From: Opitutia bacterium
GTDB taxonomy: Bacteria > Verrucomicrobiota > Verrucomicrobiia > Opitutales > Opitutaceae
Reading direction: 5' to 3'
Assembly: GCA_025351035.1 (NCBI GenBank)
Contig: JANXWT010000173.1
Location: 1 to 5,717, forward strand
Length of the DNA: 5,717 bases
Shown here: one piece after another, positions 1 to 4,744 of the stretch
Numbering within the stretch: position 1 is the stretch's first letter
Layout: every line of letters starts with the position of its first letter
Notes under the pieces: generated by a model
Seen by the model: only the letters and a program-made list of their open reading frames with translations
What the model was told of the DNA's origin: nothing
Databases searched by the model: none
Translations under genes and position numbers: made by a program

Positions 1-44
1 AAAGTAAACCCTGATTTTTTCGGACCACCAATCACTCCCTGCAT
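1..44 (-). CDS. Partial divergent gene, probable prepilin N-terminus
   Basis: Read on the minus strand from an ATG at 44-42, the frame stays open to the left edge and encodes M-Q-G-V-I-G-G-P-K-K-S-G-F-T, followed by a codon beginning TT (Leu or Phe). A short basic leader ending in Gly before Phe-Thr-(Leu) is the classic substrate pattern for prepilin peptidase, which would cut after Gly12. The +5 Glu and the hydrophobic helix expected next lie outside the window. A GTG five codons upstream (59-57) is an alternative start, and a GGTGA sequence lies a suitable distance before the ATG. The gene would be transcribed away from the response regulator, giving a second pilin-type unit on the other side of a shared control region. 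Only 14 full codons are visible, so this is a motif-based inference. Confidence 0.45.
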   Translation of the reverse strand, partial: MQGVIGGPKKSGFT

Positions 45-146
45 TTCACCACGGATCACCCGCGCAGCCGCTTGGCGACAGATTACCAGCTTGCGCCTTC
101 TGCGCGGAAATGGCTAGGTGGCACCAGAGATTAGCCGCCAGCGAGC

Positions 147-156
147 GAGGATCCTC
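147..156. repeat. 10-bp perfect palindrome GAGGATCCTC
   Basis: The ten bases are identical to their reverse complement and lie 36 bases before the response regulator start, within the presumed control region. They could be half of an operator or chance. No second copy was noticed in the window. Confidence 0.3.
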
Positions 157-181
157 CAACAGGGATGTGATTTCCGACCCA

Positions 182-191
182 AAAATATTTT
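182..191. promoter_or_regulatory. AT-rich palindromic leader abutting the first start codon
   Basis: AAAATATTTT is a perfect palindrome that ends directly at the ATG at 192, in otherwise GC-rich DNA. It replaces a Shine-Dalgarno: the nearest purine-rich run, AGGGA at 161-165, is about 26 bases from the ATG, too far to act as one. An A/U-rich unstructured leader can support translation initiation without anti-Shine-Dalgarno pairing, a mode known in Bacteroidota and other groups. The role here is inferred. Confidence 0.35.
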
Positions 192-593
192 ATGGAAGCA
201 AACCCAACTCCCCTGAAAATATTGCTGGCAGATGATCAGGCTTTTTCCCGGCTATTCGTGGGTAAAATGCTGCGCCAATCTTTGAATTGCACGATTGCAG
301 AGGCCAAGGATGGCCAGGAGGCAATCGACCTCTGCCAGAGTGGCCATCCTGACCTGGTCATTCTCGACATCAACATGCCACGGGTGGATGGACTGCAGGC
401 TTTGACGAGCATTCGCGCACTCAAACCCGAGACTCCGATTGTCATGCTGACTTCCACCTCGGAGGAGACGATCGTGGAGGAATGCGTCATCCGCGGGGCC
501 TCCTACTTTATCAGGAAGGATGTGACGGCCGCCGAATTACTGGCTGAGTTGCAGAAAATGATGCAGTTGCTTCCGCCGTTCAACAAAGACTAG
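192..593 (+). CDS. Single-domain (CheY-like) response regulator receiver protein
   Basis: The 133-residue protein is a lone receiver domain with no output domain. The acidic pocket residues are D14 and D15, the phospho-acceptor is D59 in L-D-I-N-M-P, the switch Thr is T87 in M-L-T-S, and the conserved Lys is K109 in I-R-K-D. All five key residues are intact, so it should accept phosphate from a histidine kinase. In this family such proteins act by binding a partner protein rather than DNA, as CheY does at the flagellar motor and PilG/PilH do in pilus control. Being first in a run with a GspE/PilB ATPase, it probably tunes filament assembly or motor activity; that is inference. No cognate kinase is in the window. 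The ATG at 192 lacks a Shine-Dalgarno but leaves a normal 13-residue lead-in to the DD pair. Confidence 0.93.
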   Translation: MEANPTPLKILLADDQAFSRLFVGKMLRQSLNCTIAEAKDGQEAIDLCQSGHPDLVILDINMPRVDGLQALTSIRALKPETPIVMLTSTSEETIVEECVIRGASYFIRKDVTAAELLAELQKMMQLLPPFNKD

Positions 594-613
594 GACCCAA
601 GACTAGGACTCCC
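586..613 (+). repeat. 13-bp near-tandem duplication carrying stop codon and ribosome binding site
   Basis: AAGACTAGGAC occurs at 586-596 and again at 599-609, so the unit AAGACTAGGACCC is followed directly by AAGACTAGGACTCCC. The first copy encodes the last Lys-Asp and the TAG stop of the response regulator. The second supplies the AGGA (605-608) five bases before the ATG of the next gene. The 9-mer GACTAGGAC recurs a third time at 2751-2759. Confidence 0.85.
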
Positions 614-814
614 ATGCCTGCCCCCGATCCGACCCCGAACAAAATACCCTCCCTGGCCGATCACATCGTGCGTTACGACGTGAGGGTTTTGCTCCAGGAA
701 GCCCAACTGGACTACAATCAGTCCCCATCGGGTGCCCCTCGCCTGCTTGAGCAAAAAGACATCTCCGCGCGTTTCCGCACCATGTCGCGCCCCGCCATCA
801 AGCCGCATGAGTAA
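614..814 (+). CDS. Small conserved-context protein of unknown function (66 aa)
   Basis: I do not recognise this family. The 66-residue product is soluble, with no signal peptide or membrane segment. It starts with a Pro-rich stretch (M-P-A-P-D-P-T-P), then has a likely amphipathic helical region (about residues 14-34, L-A-D-H-I-V-R-Y to E-A-Q-L-D-Y), and ends basic. That it is a real gene is supported by a good Shine-Dalgarno (AGGA at 605-608), the 20-base gap from the receiver gene, and its stop codon overlapping the ATPase start: ATGAGTAA contains the ATPase ATG at 807 and this gene's TAA at 812-814. Such coupling often links interacting proteins, so it may be an adaptor between the response regulator and the ATPase; that is inference. 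Alternatively, it could be a translated leader that couples translation of the ATPase. Confidence 0.65.
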   Translation: MPAPDPTPNKIPSLADHIVRYDVRVLLQEAQLDYNQSPSGAPRLLEQKDISARFRTMSRPAIKPHE

Positions 815-2540
815 CATGGAGAAGTTCCTCGGATCCATGCTCAAGCTCCTGCCCGAACAGGAGCACCTGATCAGTTCGCGGGCCGAGGCCCTCAAGAATC
901 AGCCGATGCAGCTCCTCAAGGAACTGCTCGAGCGGTCCATCCTGACCAAGGCGCGCATTTACCAGCTCTGGGCAGATTCGTTGGGGGTGGCTTACGTGAA
1001 CCCCATGAGCGTGGCCATACCCACCGATGAATACGAGCAACTGCCCGTGGAGATCGCCCGCCGGACCGAGGCGGTCGCCCTACACACACTCGGTAATACC
1101 GTGACGGTGGCCATGGCTGATCCGCTCAACGCCCGGCAAATCGAGTCGCTGGGCAAGATTCTCGGGAAGGAGATCAGTCCCGTTTTTGCGCACCCCGATG
1201 AAATCCGGACCGTGATTGACATGTATCTGGGCGCGGAAGGCAACATCGCGACCAATCTCCAGAGCGTGTGCGACAAGCTGCCCAGCATGCTGGGGGCACG
1301 GGAAATCACTTCGGCCGCCGATGTCACCGACCTCGTCAATTCCCGGGCTGTGATCGAGCTGCTCAATAGCATCATTCTGACCGCTTTCCGCCGTCATGCT
1401 TCCGATATCCATTTTGAGGTCCGGGCCGACGATAGCCGCGTGCGCATGCGCATCGACGGTGATATGCAGACGATCTTGGAATTACCCCGGGCCGTGCACC
1501 TGACATTGATCGTGCGGCTCAAGGTCCTCAGCCACCTCGACGTTTCCCAAACCCGTCTGCCACAGGACGGGGCGTTCGAGTTGGACTTGGGCGCTTTGCA
1601 CACCGCCTTTCGGGTCTCCGCGCTGCCCAGCCTGTATGGGGAAAAAGCTGTCCTGCGTGTGCTGGGTTCACCGTTGGAGCAATCCAAGCTCCGGCTTGAA
1701 TCGCTCGGTTTCGGACAGCACACCCTCGAGGCGTTGAAGCGGGTGATTGCCTGCCCCAACGGGATCTTGCTGGTCTGCGGACCGACCGGCAGCGGCAAGA
1801 CCACCACCCTCTACGGATGCCTGAGCGAGCTCAACCGGCCCGATCTTAACTTGGTCACCATCGAAGACCCCGTGGAATACCGCCTCCCGGGTATCACGCA
1901 GCACCAAGTCAACAGCCAGGTTGGGCTGACCTTTGCCAAGGTGCTGCGCAGTATTCTGCGTCAGGATCCCGATGTGATCTTGATCGGTGAAATCCGGGAT
2001 TTGGAGACCGCCTTGATCGCCACCGAGGCAGCACTGACCGGGCACTTGGTTCTGACCAATCTGCATACCAACAATGCGCTGCAAGCAGTCACGCGGCTGG
2101 TGGAAATCGGTGTCGACCCGTATTTGGTGGCCCCGACCACCATGGGCGTGCTGTCGCAACGGCTCGTGCGGCGCATCTGCTCCTCGTGCAAGGAGAGCTA
2201 CGAGCCGACCCAGCAGGAACTGGATCCGTTTTTCAAAGATCTGGCCGGCCCGCCCATCAAGTTATACCGCGGCCGGGGTTGCCCCAAATGTTTCAACACC
2301 GGTTTCATCGGCCGGGTGGGCATTTATGAATTCGTCGAAGTATCCGAAAAGATGCGCGAGCTCATCTCTGAAAAGCAGAGCGGGTCACAGGGTCGGCGCC
2401 TGATCGAGGAAGCGCGCAAGGTCGGACACCGCACGCTCCGCTATGATGGCTTGAAGAAGGCGCTCATCGGCTGGACGACGCTGGAGGAAGTCGCCCGGAG
2501 CACTCTGCCCGAAATGGATAACCCATCGATGGAGACCTAG
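807..2540 (+). CDS. GspE/PulE/PilB-family filament assembly ATPase
   Basis: The 577-residue product is a cytoplasmic hexameric ATPase of the type that powers pilus extension or type II secretion pseudopilus growth. In order: an N-terminal helical part; an MshEN/T2SSE_N-type domain (about 58-145), which in some homologues binds cyclic-di-GMP; A-S-D-I-H (198-202) with R-x-R-x-D-G; Walker A G-P-T-G-S-G-K-T (325-332, K331); Asp box I-E-D-P-V-E (352-357); Walker B region ending G-E-I-R-D (394-398); His box with H413 and H420; and a four-Cys zinc site C458/C461 and C492/C495. Every catalytic motif is present. The length is normal for PilB/GspE, whereas PilT-type retraction ATPases are shorter and lack the N-domain and Cys site. 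I start at the ATG at 807, which overlaps the upstream stop; an ATG at 816 is equally possible. The in-frame ATG at 732 would add 25 residues lying wholly over the small upstream gene and is unlikely. Pilus and secretion versions cannot be separated here. Confidence 0.95.
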   Translation: MSNMEKFLGSMLKLLPEQEHLISSRAEALKNQPMQLLKELLERSILTKARIYQLWADSLGVAYVNPMSVAIPTDEYEQLPVEIARRTEAVALHTLGNTVTVAMADPLNARQIESLGKILGKEISPVFAHPDEIRTVIDMYLGAEGNIATNLQSVCDKLPSMLGAREITSAADVTDLVNSRAVIELLNSIILTAFRRHASDIHFEVRADDSRVRMRIDGDMQTILELPRAVHLTLIVRLKVLSHLDVSQTRLPQDGAFELDLGALHTAFRVSALPSLYGEKAVLRVLGSPLEQSKLRLESLGFGQHTLEALKRVIACPNGILLVCGPTGSGKTTTLYGCLSELNRPDLNLVTIEDPVEYRLPGITQHQVNSQVGLTFAKVLRSILRQDPDVILIGEIRDLETALIATEAALTGHLVLTNLHTNNALQAVTRLVEIGVDPYLVAPTTMGVLSQRLVRRICSSCKESYEPTQQELDPFFKDLAGPPIKLYRGRGCPKCFNTGFIGRVGIYEFVEVSEKMRELISEKQSGSQGRRLIEEARKVGHRTLRYDGLKKALIGWTTLEEVARSTLPEMDNPSMET

Positions 2541-2659
2541 CAGAGAACAGGCACAATTTTTCAGATCGCGGTTCCGCGAGGAACCTTCAGGCAACCCGAA
2601 CTACGAAACCCCAACGCTCCTGCTGTTCAGCGGCTGGTCATAAAAGCCTGCCATCAACC
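2541..2659. other. Spacer after the ATPase gene
   Basis: No gene is recognised in this stretch, which holds a T-run at 2557-2561 followed by a compact hairpin. If the next gene starts at 2768 rather than 2660, the untranslated spacer extends to 2767 and also includes the inverted repeats at 2724-2750 and the GACTAGGAC copy at 2751. No promoter boxes could be assigned with confidence. Confidence 0.4.
2570..2585 (+). other. Stem-loop with 6-bp stem and GCGA tetraloop
   Basis: GGTTCC (2570-2575) and GGAACC (2580-2585) are perfect inverted arms around GCGA, a GNRA-type tetraloop that is especially stable in RNA. It lies 30 bases after the ATPase stop. No T-run follows it, so it is not a standard intrinsic terminator. 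It may protect or process the transcript end, or cause partial pausing between the ATPase and pilin genes. An alternative pairing, CGCGG with CCGCG, overlaps it. Confidence 0.5.
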
Positions 2660-3325
2660 ATGCGTCGCCCCCCATCCTGGCCGGTCAGTCGCCCCGCAAC
2701 GCAATTCCTTGTTACCGGAGCACCGACCGGACAAGATCGGTCGCTGCGACGACTAGGACAAATTGCTTTGGACAATCATCGCTCACGGGTCGCGCGACCC
2801 CAACTGTGGCACCAGACGGGAGGATTCGCACTGGTTGAGGCCGTTCTCACCTCGCTGGTGATCTTCCTCGGCGTTTACCTCGCAGTTACAGTAATACAGC
2901 AGCGGCTGCAACGCGCGCGCTGCGATCATTTAGTCAGCGACCTCCGCACTTTCGCGGCGGCGTTTCAAAGTTTCAGAGTTCAGCAGGGTGCCTGGCCCGC
3001 GGCCAGCAATGGGATGGTCGCTCCCCCTCCGGGCATGGAAGCCTATCTGGAGGAAACGGCTTGGCGCAAGGGCAGTCCGTGGGGCGGAAATTACAGTTGG
3101 CTGACTCCCGACCAAGTCGTGCAAAACTACCATGGCATCGGCCGCGAACCCGACGCGACTGGAGCCATCGCTGTGACTGCTTTTTGGCTCAGTTCTCCGC
3201 TCGCACTCTCCCGGGACGATTTGCTCTACATTGATGGACAGATTGACGATGGCGATCTGACCACTGGCCGTTTCCGCACGGGCTTCAACGGCTGGCCTGT
3301 TTACCTTGTCTCCAAAAATCCGTGA
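2660..3325 (+). CDS. GspG-like prepilin / major-pseudopilin-type protein
   Basis: As drawn from ATG 2660, the product has 221 residues. The prepilin motif is G54-G55|F56-A-L-V-E60-A, with Glu at +5 and a hydrophobic helix at about 57-79 that would anchor the subunit in the inner membrane and form the filament core. Downstream, residues 95-113 (L-R-T-F-A-A-A-F-Q-S-F then Q-Q-G-A-W-P) and W135 to W147 (S-P-W-G-G-N-Y) echo the 'Y-x-x-x-x-G-x-Y-P' and 'D-P-W-G-x-P-Y' regions of GspG-type pseudopilins. It is therefore a likely filament subunit, processed and N-methylated by prepilin peptidase. A 55-residue leader is far longer than usual (about 6-25). A TTG at 2768 preceded by AGGA (2755-2758) gives a 19-residue leader and is probably the true start; ATG 2660 has no Shine-Dalgarno. 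Possible minor pilin rather than the main subunit. Confidence 0.8.
   Translation: MRRPPSWPVSRPATQFLVTGAPTGQDRSLRRLGQIALDNHRSRVARPQLWHQTGGFALVEAVLTSLVIFLGVYLAVTVIQQRLQRARCDHLVSDLRTFAAAFQSFRVQQGAWPAASNGMVAPPPGMEAYLEETAWRKGSPWGGNYSWLTPDQVVQNYHGIGREPDATGAIAVTAFWLSSPLALSRDDLLYIDGQIDDGDLTTGRFRTGFNGWPVYLVSKNP
2724..2750 (+). repeat. Overlapping inverted repeats before the probable TTG start
   Basis: CGACCG (2724-2729) pairs with CGGTCG (2738-2743), and GTCG (2740-2743) can instead pair with CGAC (2747-2750). The two hairpins share an arm and lie just upstream of the AGGA at 2755-2758. If this is untranslated leader, the structures could affect access to the ribosome binding site. They could also be chance in GC-rich DNA. 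Confidence 0.3.
2751..2770 (+). promoter_or_regulatory. Candidate ribosome binding site and TTG start for the GspG-like gene
   Basis: GACTAGGAC (2751-2759) is identical to the sequence that provides the ribosome binding site at 601-609. Its AGGA lies nine bases before an in-frame TTG at 2768-2770. Starting here gives a 19-residue leader before the prepilin peptidase site, in the normal size range. Confidence 0.5.
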
Positions 3326-3331
3326 AGCGCG

Positions 3332-4120
3332 ATGTTTAATGTCACCCTAGTCAATCTGACTGCCGACGCCCGGACCGCCGACGTCGAGCTGGGCGTTTCC
3401 AAACGGGGAAATTTCACGGCGCTGGAACTGGCCGCTCTGCTGGAAACCTTTCGCGAACTGGATCCGGTGCAAAACATCAGCGATCCGGAAATCAGAGTGC
3501 AGACGGCGCGGGAGAGTTACTTTATCCGCACCGAGCAGAAAAAACTTTTTCTCTACAATTCCCGCAACCGGGAGGATCCGGCCTACGTGCTCACGGTAGC
3601 CGAAATCATCGCGGAACTCGACGGCACCGCCGCCGCGGCCCGCACGGCAGTTCCTTTCGCCATGACCTCTGGTTTGGGAGATCGCCTCTTGTCCGAGGAG
3701 GTCGCGCTTCGCGAACCCAAGCCTGTTTCGCGGAGACGGACGGCCGCGAAGATCGCCGCCACCTGCCTTTTGGGAGCGACGATCATTTATTTGAAAACTC
3801 CGTGGGATCAAGGCGACGAACAGCCCGCACTCAGTCGGCTTGAACCGACCGAGCTCGCTGCCTATCAACTTTCTTTGCCCGGTGTTTACATGACCGGGAA
3901 CCAACCCGGGCAACATGGGTTGGTGGTGATGGCAAACGGCGGCCTGAAAATATTCCAACTGAACTCGCAGGCGGCGCCGAGCGTGCTCCAAGCCAATTAC
4001 AGCTTGGGACAGTTGGGCACCAAACTCCACCTGCAGACGAACCAACCCGGCGGGCTGATCCAAGCCGCCGATCGCAACACCTTGATCTATTGCAACGAAG
4101 TTTACATCCGCATTCGCTGA
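3332..4120 (+). CDS. Bitopic membrane protein of unknown function in the pilin operon
   Basis: I do not recognise a named family. The 262-residue product has an N-terminal soluble domain (about 1-130) with a mixed strand/helix look, including S62-Y-F-I-R and K71-L-F-L-Y-N followed by Y85-V-L-T-V-A-E-I-I-A-E-L-D-G. Next come a basic R134-R-R cluster, one short hydrophobic span (about 138-154) and a C-terminal domain of about 105 residues with the repeated motif N-Q-P-G. By the positive-inside rule the N-domain is cytoplasmic and the C-domain periplasmic. That topology matches the logic of GspL/GspC or PilN/PilO-type scaffold proteins, but no sequence motif ties it to them. It starts six bases after the GspG-like stop, with only a weak GAAG before the ATG, so it is co-transcribed and probably an assembly partner of this filament. 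There is no prepilin motif. Confidence 0.75.
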   Translation: MFNVTLVNLTADARTADVELGVSKRGNFTALELAALLETFRELDPVQNISDPEIRVQTARESYFIRTEQKKLFLYNSRNREDPAYVLTVAEIIAELDGTAAAARTAVPFAMTSGLGDRLLSEEVALREPKPVSRRRTAAKIAATCLLGATIIYLKTPWDQGDEQPALSRLEPTELAAYQLSLPGVYMTGNQPGQHGLVVMANGGLKIFQLNSQAAPSVLQANYSLGQLGTKLHLQTNQPGGLIQAADRNTLIYCNEVYIRIR

Positions 4121-4264
4121 CAGCCGACAGGACTGGCTACAGGTCACCGTTGTGGCGAAATTATCCACCCGCAATTCCAGCCGGCAGCTCCGACGGGGCC
4201 AAACCCATCCTGACCCCATACCCGAATAACTGACGTCCAAAGACCGCGCCCCATATCCACTCAA
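4121..4264. other. C-rich, G-poor spacer before the minor pilin genes
   Basis: No gene or strong hairpin is seen. Bases 4199-4264 contain about 29 C and only 7 G on the plus strand, an unstructured composition like that of Rho-loading sites. An internal promoter for the minor pilin genes is possible, but no clear -35/-10 pair was found. Confidence 0.4.
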
Positions 4265-4744
4265 ATGCCGACAACGGTGCATAAGCCTCAAGGTGAGCGA
4301 TTGCCTTCTGATCGCAGGTCGCTCACGGGCGGCTTCACGATTGCCGAGGTGGCCATGAGCATGCTGGTGCTGGCGATGGCGATCAGCACGGCACTTATCG
4401 TGATGCAGCGCACAAATCTGGCCATCGATACCGCCCGAAATCTTTCCACGGCCGGTAGCATCATGCAATGCGAGATGGAAAAGGAGCGGCTCTTCACTTG
4501 GACCCAAGTCAGCGACAGCACATATCAGCCGACCATCGATCCCAGCCTCTTGCGTAACCCGGCGGTTGCGGGTCGCTTCACTTTGTCCCGCACGCTCGCT
4601 TCGCTCTCCAACCACTCCAGTCAGATGGTGCAAATCACCCTGACCGTCACCTGGCGAAGTTACGACGGCCACAGCCTCACCCGCAGCTACACGACCTATT
4701 ATTGCCAGAAAGGGCTCTACAATTACATCTACGCTCACAATTAA
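4265..4744 (+). CDS. PilV/GspI-like minor prepilin
   Basis: The 159-residue product has the prepilin motif G22-G23|F24-T-I-A-E28-V, with Glu at +5, and a hydrophobic helix at about 25-47. The segment after the helix (T-A-R-N-L ... Q-C-E-M-E-K-E-R, to about residue 75) resembles the region following the anchor in GspI/PilV minor pilins. Two cysteines, C69 and C147 (Y-Y-C-Q-K-G), could form a periplasmic disulfide near the C-terminus. It probably joins the filament tip or priming complex with the next two gene products. The ATG at 4265 gives a 23-residue leader but has no Shine-Dalgarno. A TTG at 4301, closely preceded by AGGTGA (4291-4296), would give an 11-residue leader and is a credible alternative. 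The stop overlaps the start of the following gene. Assignment between PilV and GspI is uncertain. Confidence 0.8.
   Translation: MPTTVHKPQGERLPSDRRSLTGGFTIAEVAMSMLVLAMAISTALIVMQRTNLAIDTARNLSTAGSIMQCEMEKERLFTWTQVSDSTYQPTIDPSLLRNPAVAGRFTLSRTLASLSNHSSQMVQITLTVTWRSYDGHSLTRSYTTYYCQKGLYNYIYAHN

Larger units (their letters stand above)
45..191. other. Intergenic region, probable divergent control region
   Basis: No convincing gene is seen here. The plus frame open from base 1 to the TAG at 115-117 has no recognisable motif. If the left-edge minus-strand start is real, this stretch must carry promoters for both directions. Short symmetric elements are present: GGTGGCACC (117-125), GGCTA/TAGCC arms (112-116 and 132-136, approximate), GAGGATCCTC (147-156) and AAAATATTTT (182-191). 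I could not find a sigma-70 box pair with good spacing on either strand. No intrinsic terminator is visible. Confidence 0.4.

Noticed and set aside
1..117. Plus-strand frame open from the left edge to TAG 115, as the tail of an upstream gene
   Set aside because: The 38 codons have no recognisable motif, and the minus-strand prepilin-like reading explains the left edge better.
119..135. Sigma-54-like promoter (TGGCAC then TTAGC), attractive because pilin genes often use sigma-54
   Set aside because: The GG and GC elements are 12 bases apart instead of 10 and the -12 element is poor; spacing is strict for this sigma factor.
732..806. Longer ATPase N-terminus starting at ATG 732
   Set aside because: The extra 25 residues lie entirely over the small upstream gene, are not family-like, and have no ribosome binding site; ATG 807 or 816 fits the stop-start overlap.
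1668..2159. Minus-strand open frame of 163 codons inside the ATPase gene
   Set aside because: It lies wholly opposite the Walker A to His-box coding region, which is certain; it is a shadow frame.
212..3954. 12-base repeat CCTGAAAATATT at 212-223 and 3943-3954
   Set aside because: Both copies lie in coding sequence for Leu-Lys-Ile in unrelated proteins; shared codon choice explains it.
4151..4169. DnaA-box-like sequences (TTATCCACC at 4161 and an inverted degenerate TGTGGCGAA at 4151)
   Set aside because: One match is 8 of 9 and the other 7 of 9. There is no cluster, no AT-rich unwinding element and no replication genes, so chance is the better explanation.
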